From an uncultured Lachnospiraceae bacterium (lineage in GTDB: Bacteria > Bacillota > Clostridia > Lachnospirales > Lachnospiraceae), in assembly GCA_947164605.1 (NCBI GenBank), contig CAMUXE010000001.1, positions 1 to 64,000 of the forward strand: 64,000 bases of DNA. The letters run 5' to 3'. Positions 7,326 through 14,711 of this stretch are shown here, one piece after another (the first letter of the stretch is position 1; every line of letters begins with the position of its first letter). A model generated the notes under the pieces. That model was not told where the DNA came from. It saw only the letters and a program-made list of their open reading frames with translations, and searched no databases. The translations under genes were made by a program, and so were the position numbers.

Positions 7326-8627
7326 TTAGACTTCCTGTCTTGAATTAATCTCATAAGAATTCTTGAAATCTCTGTATATTTCAAGGCCGCCTTCCTCGCT
7401 GTAAGCTGAAATCTTTGGCATCTTTCTGCTCAAGAACAAGTAAATTCCCTCAGTTACTGAGTAAGCTCCAATATTGTAAAAGACAATCATATCATCTTTT
7501 TTTGGAGCTGGAATTGGAAGATTCTTGACAAGAACGTCAGCAACTGTACAGAGTGATCCAACTATAGTGCAGCGCTCAAGGCTGATTCCGTCAAGGCTTA
7601 AATCTTCTGTAAAGTCAAGACCAGCCTTCTTAGCCTCTTTAGCCTTAGCCTCCTGGCCATCTCTTACTGCCAAGAGCTTGCGGCCATTATATACCTTACC
7701 TGAGCCGTCCACATAGTCATAGGCCGGAACCTTCATAGCGAGGGCCTGACCATAGTAGTTAACATGGTTGATACCGCCATCGACAACACAGTACTTAATG
7801 CCTGCATTGGACTTGATATCAGCAATTGAAGTAACATAGATGCCAGAAAGAGCTGCTATGTATCTTCCCATCTCAAAAGTGAGATGGTACTTTTTCTTAA
7901 GTCCCTTTTCCTCTAATAGAGCGGCAAATTCCTTGAGAGAGTCATAATTATTCTCATAGGCAGCATCACCAAAATACTCTATTGAAAGACCTGGGCCATA
8001 TTCAAGCTCCTTAGCCTCAAATGCGTACTTCTCCTTCAAGTCTTTGAGAATAGAATCAAGCCAGTCAAGCTCCTTGGCTATTATGTCCATCTTTTTCTTC
8101 TGAGTTCCTGAATAGCACTGAATTCCGATAATCTCAGTATATGGGTGCTTAGCCCTATCCTTAACTATGTCTTCTATAGTCTCTTGGTCCATGCCAAACT
8201 GGTTTCCACTTGTAACTCTGAGCAAAATTTCAACCTTCTTCTGTCGGCTGCTTGCCACATCATCAATCAAGGCATACTGATCAAGGGACTCAATAGTATA
8301 GATTCCCACACAGCCACAGTCGTCAAATGTGTGCTCAACATCTGCTCTCTCCTTGTTGACACCAGACAGAACTATGTTCTTCATATCTACCTTCTCGCGC
8401 TCGCAGATTGCAAACTCGCCAGGTGAACAAACCTCAAACTTAGTATCTAAGCCCTTCATAGTATCAACCAAGAAAGGATTTGCCTTCATGGCATAGGCTA
8501 TATCTACATCATCTCCAAGGATTTGACGCATTGTCTGAATTCTATTTGCAAGGCCATCCTTATCCCAGATATAGAGGGGAGTTCCCTCTTTTTTAGCAAT
8601 CTCAATAATCTTATCTATGCTAAGCAT
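7326..8627 (-). CDS. PLP-dependent decarboxylase, fold III (DAP/ornithine decarboxylase superfamily)
   Basis: Cytosolic alanine-racemase-fold decarboxylase of 433 residues. The PLP Lys48 lies in YAMKANP. The usual HxGS is changed to CYSGTQ and EPGR to EMGR. LCTVADVL matches the CxxxD active-site motif, and NIGAY lies near the end. True LysA enzymes keep HIGS and EPGR, so free diaminopimelate is not a safe substrate call. The start at 8627 was chosen for MLSIDKII; the longer reading frame only overlaps the adenylation gene, which stops 2 bases upstream. A carrier-protein-bound amino acid, as for BtrK in butirosin synthesis, is plausible from the neighbours but is inference. Confidence 0.87.
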   Translation of the reverse strand: MLSIDKIIEIAKKEGTPLYIWDKDGLANRIQTMRQILGDDVDIAYAMKANPFLVDTMKGLDTKFEVCSPGEFAICEREKVDMKNIVLSGVNKERADVEHTFDDCGCVGIYTIESLDQYALIDDVASSRQKKVEILLRVTSGNQFGMDQETIEDIVKDRAKHPYTEIIGIQCYSGTQKKKMDIIAKELDWLDSILKDLKEKYAFEAKELEYGPGLSIEYFGDAAYENNYDSLKEFAALLEEKGLKKKYHLTFEMGRYIAALSGIYVTSIADIKSNAGIKYCVVDGGINHVNYYGQALAMKVPAYDYVDGSGKVYNGRKLLAVRDGQEAKAKEAKKAGLDFTEDLSLDGISLERCTIVGSLCTVADVLVKNLPIPAPKKDDMIVFYNIGAYSVTEGIYLFLSRKMPKISAYSEEGGLEIYRDFKNSYEINSRQEV

Positions 8628-8628
8628 C

Positions 8629-10170
8629 TTATTCACCTTCCTTAGTTGCAAGATAGTCATCCATAAGCTTCTTTCTGTCAATCTTGCCATTCTTAGTAAC
8701 TGGCATCTGATCCACATCAATAAACTCCTGAGGAATCATAAACTTAGGAAGCTTGAGAGACAATTCATGAGTAATTGTCTTCTTGTCTGAGCTTCCCTCA
8801 AAGAAGCCTAAAATCTTGTTGGCATCCTGATGGAAGATACAGCAAGCTCTGTTGATGCCATCTATAGCATTGATTGCCATCTCGATCTCGCCGAGCTCAA
8901 TTCTATGGCCCATATGCTTAATCTGAAAATCTTTTCTAGATGAGAAGCACATCTCACCGTTTTCATTGTAGTATCCAAGGTCACCTGTTCTATATACAAG
9001 CTCATTGTAAGCCTTGTTTAATGGATTCTGAACAAAGGCCTGGTCTGTCTTCTCTCTATTGTTGAAGTAACCGAGTGTGACGCATGTTCCAGACACTACG
9101 ATCTCACCAGTCTTTCCAGCCTGATTTTGCTCAATAAGCTTGTCATCATCATCAAGGAGCATAACTCTCTCATTAGGGAAGGCCTTGCCCATAGGAAGAA
9201 CGTCATCAAGACCGAATTTTCTGTCAATAATATAATATGTGCAGTTACATGTTATCTCTGTTGGGCCATAAACATTTACAAACATAGCATTAGGGTAGGC
9301 CTCAATCCACTGATTAAGGTGCTTTATAGGCATAACCTCACCAGAGAAGATAACTTTTTTAATAGCTGAAGGAATCTTATATTCAAAGCCCTTTAATGTT
9401 GTAACTATGCAGAGAGCTGAAACCGCCCAAATAAGGCTTGTAACCTTGTTATCATCAAGATAATCAAGGAGCTTTGTTGGGAATGAGAAGAAAGTCTTAG
9501 GAATAATCTGTATAGTTGCTCCCACCTTGAGTGATGAGTAAATATCCTTAACCGATACATCAAAATCAAAAGGTGCCTGATTTCCAATAATATCCTGATC
9601 TGTGATATCAAATATCTGAGTAAAATTCTCAATAAAGTCAATTACTGATCTGTGACATACTATTACTCCCTTAGGTATTCCAGTTGAACCTGATGTAAAG
9701 ATAGAGTAAAGAGGATCTATGTCAAGAGCCTGCTCTCTAATAGCTGCAAGCTTAGCTCTGTCTTCCTCTTTGATCTCATAGCCAAGAACCTCACTGGCGA
9801 GAAGAGCCTTTCCTTCAAATCCAAGCTTTTCCTGTCTCTTAACTGACTTGTCATCGACAACCATCATATCTGCGCCAAGAGTTTCAAGTATGTGATTAAT
9901 TCTCTCAGCTGGCTGAGTTGGATCTAAACATACATAGAAGCAACCTGCCTTCACAGCACCAAGGAAGATTGCGAGTGTCTCACAGCTCTTATCCATAAAT
10001 ACAGGGACAGCCTGTCTTGGACTTGTATATTTAATCAAAGCAGCTGCAACCTGGTCTGAAATCTGACTCAACTCAGTGTAAGTCATACTTGTTTTTGCAT
10101 CGGCAACCGCCTTCTTATCTGGGAATTTACGAGTAGACTCTTCAAGGTACTCAATTACATTTGTTATCAT
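8629..10170 (-). CDS. Stand-alone amino-acid adenylation enzyme (DltA / NRPS A-domain type)
   Basis: AMP-forming ligase of 513 residues that should activate a carboxylic or amino acid and load it on the nearby carrier protein. Core motifs are intact: A3 FTSGSTGIPKG, A4 region FDFDVSVKDIY, A5 NVYGPTEIT, A7 YRTGDLGYY, A8 KHMGHRIELGEIE and the A10 catalytic Lys in NGKIDRKKL. The layout without condensation or thioesterase parts is like DltA, but no dltB or dltD homologue is in the window. It is the first gene of a block with the decarboxylase (2-base gap) and carrier protein. The substrate is not predictable with confidence by eye. Confidence 0.9.
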   Translation of the reverse strand: MITNVIEYLEESTRKFPDKKAVADAKTSMTYTELSQISDQVAAALIKYTSPRQAVPVFMDKSCETLAIFLGAVKAGCFYVCLDPTQPAERINHILETLGADMMVVDDKSVKRQEKLGFEGKALLASEVLGYEIKEEDRAKLAAIREQALDIDPLYSIFTSGSTGIPKGVIVCHRSVIDFIENFTQIFDITDQDIIGNQAPFDFDVSVKDIYSSLKVGATIQIIPKTFFSFPTKLLDYLDDNKVTSLIWAVSALCIVTTLKGFEYKIPSAIKKVIFSGEVMPIKHLNQWIEAYPNAMFVNVYGPTEITCNCTYYIIDRKFGLDDVLPMGKAFPNERVMLLDDDDKLIEQNQAGKTGEIVVSGTCVTLGYFNNREKTDQAFVQNPLNKAYNELVYRTGDLGYYNENGEMCFSSRKDFQIKHMGHRIELGEIEMAINAIDGINRACCIFHQDANKILGFFEGSSDKKTITHELSLKLPKFMIPQEFIDVDQMPVTKNGKIDRKKLMDDYLATKEGE

Positions 10171-10261
10171 GTCTCTTCCTCAACTTTCATAATATTTTGA
10201 CATAAGTCTCTTGATATCCTATTATAAGTACATTCAAATCATTAACTAATAGGAGATTTAT

Positions 10262-10468
10262 ATGAAAAAAATCAAACGCGTACTGGCTCTTACAGCCGTA
10301 GTACTTTGGCTTGCTCTTATTATATTCACATTAATATGTGCAACAAGTTCTAATCCTGCACTAGCAGAAATCTTTCCAGGTCTTATATTCACAGTAATCA
10401 TGCTCCCTATCATAGTATGGGCCATGATGCTGGTTTACAAATTTCTTTCTAAAAGGTCTGGCAGATAA
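10262..10468 (+). CDS. Small two-helix membrane protein
   Basis: A 68-residue ORF with ribosome site AGGAG placed before the ATG. It has two hydrophobic segments (about 8-27 and 40-61), a basic start (MKKIKR) and a basic end (KFLSKRSGR). It is divergent from the adenylation gene and followed by a strong terminator, so it looks like a real single-gene unit. No family recognised. Confidence 0.65.
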   Translation: MKKIKRVLALTAVVLWLALIIFTLICATSSNPALAEIFPGLIFTVIMLPIIVWAMMLVYKFLSKRSGR

Positions 10469-10500
10469 GCCCCCTTTTCAGTCAAAAATCAATATAATTA

Positions 10501-10531
10501 ATGCCCTGTCAATCATGACAGGGCATTTTTA
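10501..10531 (+). terminator. Intrinsic terminator after the small membrane protein gene
   Basis: Perfect 10-bp stem ATGCCCTGTC with GACAGGGCAT, 6-base loop, then TTTTT. It also separates this gene from the convergent purA gene. Confidence 0.9.
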
Positions 10532-10556
10532 TCTCTTTAAACCATACCCTCAGGTT

Positions 10557-11861
10557 TTATTTAAAAAACTTTTCAGCTTCTGGTTTTCTTATTATAATAT
10601 CATGTCTCTTAGGTCCATTAGAAACCATAGTTACAGGAACGCCAAGCTCTTCCTCAATTGCATCGATATAGTTTCTGCACTCAATTGGAAGCTGGTCATA
10701 TTCCTTAATTCCTCTGATATCACACTTCCAACCTGGCATTAACTTAAATACTGGCTTAGCCTTCTTAAGCATTGGAGTAGTAGGGAAATCCTTAACTACC
10801 TTGCCATCGATTTCATAGCCTACGCACATTGGAACTTGGTCAAGATATCCAAGTACATCAAGTACTGTGAGAACAACCTGAGTAGTTCCCTGAGCTCTAA
10901 CACCATATCTAGAAGCGACAGCATCGAACCAACCTACTCTTCTAGGTCTTCCTGTAGTAGCACCAAACTCGCCCTTATCTCCGCCTCTCTTACGAAGTTC
11001 ATCTGCCTCATCGCCGAAGATCTCACTTACGAACTCACCGCCGCCTACTGCTGAAGAATAAGCCTTAACTACTGTCACAACGTCCTTAAGCTCGCTGGCT
11101 GGTACGCCTGCACCGATACAGCCAAAAGCTGCAAGTGTAGATGAAGATGTAACCATAGGATAGATACCGTGATCTGGATCCTTAAGTGAACCTAACTGAC
11201 CCTCAAGAAGAACCTTCTTGCCTTCCTTAAGCGCATTGTTAAGGAATGTTGATGTATCAGCAACATAAGGAGCTATAGCCTCCTTATATTCCATAAGAGT
11301 TGCAAAAACCTCATCTGGATTAAGAGTTGGCTTGTGGTAAAGGTGCTCAAGCAATACATTCTTTAATGTACATACATTCTTAACCTTATCCATAAGATCA
11401 TTCTCATCACCAAAGAGTTCGCAAACCTGGAAACCAATCTTTGCATACTTATCTGAATAGAATGGAGCAATACCTGATTTTGTAGAACCAAATGACTTAC
11501 CTGCAAGTCTCTCCTCTTCATAAGAATCAAGATCAATGTGATAAGGCATTAAAAGCTGCGCTCTGTCTGACACGATAATATGTGGCATAGGTACATTCTG
11601 ATCTGTGATAGCCTTCAACTCCTCAACAAACTTAGGTACATTGAAAGCTACACCATTACCTATAACACTTGTTATATGATTATAGAACACGCCCGATGGG
11701 AGCAGGTGTAAAGCAAATCTGCCATAATCATTGATGATTGTGTGGCCTGCGTTGCTTCCGCCCTGGAATCTGACTACTATATCTGACTTTTCAGCAATCA
11801 TATCAGTGATTTTGCCTTTTCCTTCGTCACCCCAGTTTGCACCAACGATAGCTGTTACCAT
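10557..11861 (-). CDS. purA: Adenylosuccinate synthetase
   Basis: Cytosolic GTP-dependent enzyme joining IMP and aspartate to adenylosuccinate, the first committed AMP step. The 434-residue length is usual. Landmarks are the P-loop-like GANWGDEGKGK with catalytic Asp, RFQGGSNAGHT with catalytic His, the IMP-loop region KSFGSTKSGIAP, TTGRPRRVGWFDA and the guanine-site NGPKRH. The start at 11861 is set by GGAGGATAAAATG and by homology; the longer frame extends into the promoter. Transcribed alone from a promoter that shares its -35 box with the divergent peptidase gene. Confidence 0.97.
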   Translation of the reverse strand: MVTAIVGANWGDEGKGKITDMIAEKSDIVVRFQGGSNAGHTIINDYGRFALHLLPSGVFYNHITSVIGNGVAFNVPKFVEELKAITDQNVPMPHIIVSDRAQLLMPYHIDLDSYEEERLAGKSFGSTKSGIAPFYSDKYAKIGFQVCELFGDENDLMDKVKNVCTLKNVLLEHLYHKPTLNPDEVFATLMEYKEAIAPYVADTSTFLNNALKEGKKVLLEGQLGSLKDPDHGIYPMVTSSSTLAAFGCIGAGVPASELKDVVTVVKAYSSAVGGGEFVSEIFGDEADELRKRGGDKGEFGATTGRPRRVGWFDAVASRYGVRAQGTTQVVLTVLDVLGYLDQVPMCVGYEIDGKVVKDFPTTPMLKKAKPVFKLMPGWKCDIRGIKEYDQLPIECRNYIDAIEEELGVPVTMVSNGPKRHDIIIRKPEAEKFFK

Positions 11862-11910
11862 TTTATCCTCCGTTCCGCCACATTCGTGGCAATACAATCT
11901 GACATACTGT

Positions 11911-11939
11911 ATTATAATAACACATATCCAACTTTGCAA
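11911..11939 (-). promoter_or_regulatory. purA promoter
   Basis: Minus strand TTGCAA (11934-11939), 17 bases, TATAAT (11911-11916). TTGCAA is its own reverse complement and also serves the opposite promoter. Confidence 0.7.
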
Positions 11940-11961
11940 TCAATCCTAAATCTGATATAAT
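11934..11961 (+). promoter_or_regulatory. Promoter of the C39-like peptidase gene
   Basis: TTGCAA (11934-11939), 16 bases, TATAAT (11956-11961). It shares the -35 hexamer with the purA promoter on the other strand, so polymerase cannot occupy both at once. Confidence 0.65.
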
Positions 11962-12035
11962 TGTAACAAATGTGTCAAAACAGCCTAGACACGGCTTTTT
12001 GACTTTCATTAAATTTAAGAAAGGTAGGCTGACAG

Positions 12036-12833
12036 GTGAAAAAAGCGCGTCTTATAATATTATCTATATCAATCTTGGCTTTAATAGTTGTTCTCTACGC
12101 GTACGCCGATTCCACCGGCATGTTGCCCGTCAGCAAGAAAGTATCTGGCAGTAAAGCGTCCAATGTTGAGAACAGCCCCCAGTCTTCCAGCCAGGTGGTC
12201 AACCCCGCTCTTAAATCAGGCGGCATTGACTTTTCTAATATGAAGGCAAGTGTAGCCCTCAATGTTCCCTTTATAGATCAGAACCCAGAACTGCCAACAG
12301 GATGTGAGGTCACAGCTCTCGCCGAGTTGCTCCACTTCTACGGCTTTGAAATCGATAAGGAAGAGCTTGCAAAAAATTATCTTCCTATCAAACAAAACCC
12401 TGAAACCGGGGCCTTTATTGAATTTTATCTAGGATCCCCATGGGAAGTGAACGGCTCGGGTTGTTTCGCTCCAGCCATAAGCATATGTGCTAACTCCTTC
12501 TTAAAAGACCAGGGAAGTAAGCTTGTGGCTAGTTCCATAAGCTACTCTGATCCAGCAGCCATCTTCAATGAGCTAAGCCAAGGTCGCCCAGTTATAGTTT
12601 GGACTTCATACAATTATGCCGAGAGAGAGGTCACCTATAAGGATGTTCCCCTTCTTGACGGCAATTACTTCCCTTGGCCATCAAATGAGCACTGTGTAGT
12701 TCTCTGTGGCTACGACAGCAATAAGGGCACAGTTACATTCGCAGATCCGACCTACGGCATGGTTGAACACAGCATGGAAGACTTCGTCTACTTCTACCAA
12801 ATGTACTTTTACCAGGCAGTAATTATTAAATAA
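12036..12833 (+). CDS. Exported C39-like cysteine peptidase family protein
   Basis: A 265-residue protein starting at GTG. An N-terminal signal or anchor segment (about 5-24) and a Ser/Asn-rich linker precede a C39_2-type domain from about 70. Catalytic candidates are Cys90 in PTGCEVTAL, His219 in NEHCVVLCGYD and Asp237 in FADPTYG, so the triad looks complete. This family cleaves peptides outside the membrane or may process bacteriocin-like leaders; the substrate here is unknown. It is monocistronic, divergent from purA, and followed by two palindromes and a convergent terminator. Confidence 0.85.
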   Translation: MKKARLIILSISILALIVVLYAYADSTGMLPVSKKVSGSKASNVENSPQSSSQVVNPALKSGGIDFSNMKASVALNVPFIDQNPELPTGCEVTALAELLHFYGFEIDKEELAKNYLPIKQNPETGAFIEFYLGSPWEVNGSGCFAPAISICANSFLKDQGSKLVASSISYSDPAAIFNELSQGRPVIVWTSYNYAEREVTYKDVPLLDGNYFPWPSNEHCVVLCGYDSNKGTVTFADPTYGMVEHSMEDFVYFYQMYFYQAVIIK

Positions 12834-12846
12834 GGCTTTAAAGAAG

Positions 12847-12908
12847 CATATTTAATAAGCTATTAAATATGGCTTTAAATAAACATGTTTAATAAGCTAT
12901 TAAATATG
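12847..12908. repeat. Two tandem 25-bp palindromes
   Basis: Unit one (12847-12871) has 11-base arms CATATTTAATA and TATTAAATATG around AGC. Unit two (12884-12908) is the same with one base changed in the left arm. They stand between the peptidase stop codon and the shared terminator. They could be an operator pair, RNA hairpins, or a small repetitive element. Confidence 0.7.
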
Positions 12909-12956
12909 CAATCAAAGAAGAAAAAAAGCTATCTCATATGACAGCAAGCATATAAG

Positions 12957-12997
12957 AAAAGGCTAAGAGAAGTAATTTACTTCTCTTAGCCTTTTTT
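12957..12997. terminator. Bidirectional terminator between convergent genes
   Basis: A 15-bp perfect stem starting GGCTAAGAGAAG is bordered by A4 on the left and T6 on the right. It ends both the peptidase gene (plus) and the cohesin operon (minus). Confidence 0.92.
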
Positions 12998-13025
12998 CAA
13001 CTAAAAATGCATCCTATTGATCAGC

Positions 13026-14711
13026 TTACTTATCTGCCAGATTATCATCATCTAAAGCATCCTCAGTAAGGCTCTCATCTTTAAAATCATCAGCTAAAAT
13101 ATTATCATCAAGTTCATCAGCTTCAAAGATGTCCAAATTATCAGCTGCTTTTTCTTTAAAAATCTTTTCTGCAACCAATCTAGCCCTGACTAGCTTCTTA
13201 TGATTCCTATAAGCTAAAAATGAGGCAAATCCTGCAATTATAAAGAAAATACCAGCCAAAGCCCAAGCTGTGATAAGGGCCATATTCTTTGAAGAAGACT
13301 CCACATCTGCTTTTGTTTCACTTTTTTCAGGGGCTTTTTCCAGAGTGCCACTTGCAAAATATCTCTGAATTGTCTTGTTTTCAAGGTCATATGTAAAAAG
13401 GCCCAAATGCCCCTTCGAATCAGCTCCATAGAAGATACAGTAGTCTTTATTCTTCTCATCCATAAAGACCTTCATATTAAGGCCATCAATGTCAAGGCTC
13501 GTCTCCTTCATGCCAGAAGGCACCTGACTAGCCCCCTCAAGGGGAAGAATTATAAATCTTATATCACCATAGATGAACAATCTGTAAGGAGCAAAAAGCT
13601 CATTTTTTTCATCATATACACAAAGGCCTGCCCATTCTCCGTCACTTCTCACAAGATAGGCAAGAGCCACATTTCCATTAAAGCCTTTAACAAGAGCGAT
13701 TTCCTGTCCCTTATAAGTTCCTTTTTCTGCCGCAAAGCCGTCCGGTATATCAGGCTCAGAAATTTTTCTTGCAATCACATACTCAAGACCGTCAAGAGTA
13801 ACTCTAGCGCTGGTGAAAGTCTGCGCCGCTTCAGTTTCGTTGGCCTTAACTCCTTTATATACATGCAGAGTGTATGTCTTTGAGCTTCCGCTCTCAGCCA
13901 CAACCTTAATGCTAATTGTATTTTCGCCCATCTTTAGATTTCTATCGCTGACAGTGACACTGGCCTTGCTATCTGTAGCTATAGCTGACACTACAAGTCT
14001 GTCAACACTATCATTGACCTCAACATTGTAATCAAGCTGTTTCTCATTAAAGGCCGAAGAGAGCTGTCCAGGTGAGACTGAAAGACTCTTTAAAGTATTT
14101 ACAGTCGAGTACTCCTTACCATCAGCGCCTGTAACAGACTCTGGCTTATTGCTTTCATCCTGCGACTGGTCAGCATTCGCATTATTTTCAGTCTTATCTG
14201 CTCCCTGATTGCTGTCAGGACCTGGCTGCTGATCAGAATCCGATGAAGGCTGATTGCTATCTTCAATCGGACTAACTGTCACATAGCCGTTAGATATGCC
14301 AGCGACCTGGCTCAAAACATCATTTCCTGTAGACATCTGAACTCTTGAAATGCTGATTGAAGTTGAGCCTACGCCCACACACTCAAAATTCAAGCTGTAA
14401 GACGAAGCTCCTGTATTTACTATATTTAAACTTCCATTTCCTCCGCCAACATCGCCGCTTCCGCCCTCATAGCTGATAACAGATGGATCGTAACCTATCA
14501 AAAAGCCTCCGGCAATTATTGTGTCATCGGATGATATGGATATATTGATAGTAATTGTGCTTCCTATCTGTCCGCTTGCACTTGATACATATATGCTGAC
14601 CGGAGCTGCGCTGACTTTATTGTGCCATACACTTGTCCAGCTCAAGCTAAGAATAAGCATTGTGGCAAAAATAAAAGCTAAAAGCTTTTTGTTTTTATTC
14701 TTTTTCATCAT
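13026..14711 (-). CDS. Membrane-anchored cohesin-domain surface protein
   Basis: A 561-residue protein. Order: signal segment (about 10-35); cohesin-type domain (about 37-150, with GGFLIGYDPSVISYEGG and a closing ISNGYVTVS strand); a Ser/Asp/Gln/Pro-rich linker; a cadherin-like beta-sandwich domain (about 205-287); an unrecognised domain (about 295-460); a transmembrane helix near 480-503; then an acidic cytoplasmic tail with DDN(x)LAD repeats. Cohesins bind dockerins, and the gene directly upstream encodes a dockerin. Its start overlaps that stop as ATGA. It is therefore probably the wall-side anchor for the glucosaminidase. Cohesin assignment is by pattern, not profile search. Confidence 0.8.
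   Translation of the reverse strand: MMKKNKNKKLLAFIFATMLILSLSWTSVWHNKVSAAPVSIYVSSASGQIGSTITINISISSDDTIIAGGFLIGYDPSVISYEGGSGDVGGGNGSLNIVNTGASSYSLNFECVGVGSTSISISRVQMSTGNDVLSQVAGISNGYVTVSPIEDSNQPSSDSDQQPGPDSNQGADKTENNANADQSQDESNKPESVTGADGKEYSTVNTLKSLSVSPGQLSSAFNEKQLDYNVEVNDSVDRLVVSAIATDSKASVTVSDRNLKMGENTISIKVVAESGSSKTYTLHVYKGVKANETEAAQTFTSARVTLDGLEYVIARKISEPDIPDGFAAEKGTYKGQEIALVKGFNGNVALAYLVRSDGEWAGLCVYDEKNELFAPYRLFIYGDIRFIILPLEGASQVPSGMKETSLDIDGLNMKVFMDEKNKDYCIFYGADSKGHLGLFTYDLENKTIQRYFASGTLEKAPEKSETKADVESSSKNMALITAWALAGIFFIIAGFASFLAYRNHKKLVRARLVAEKIFKEKAADNLDIFEADELDDNILADDFKDESLTEDALDDDNLADK

Noticed and set aside
13407-13883. 158-codon plus-strand frame inside the cohesin gene
   Set aside because: Antisense to a gene with clear domains and no recognisable protein features.
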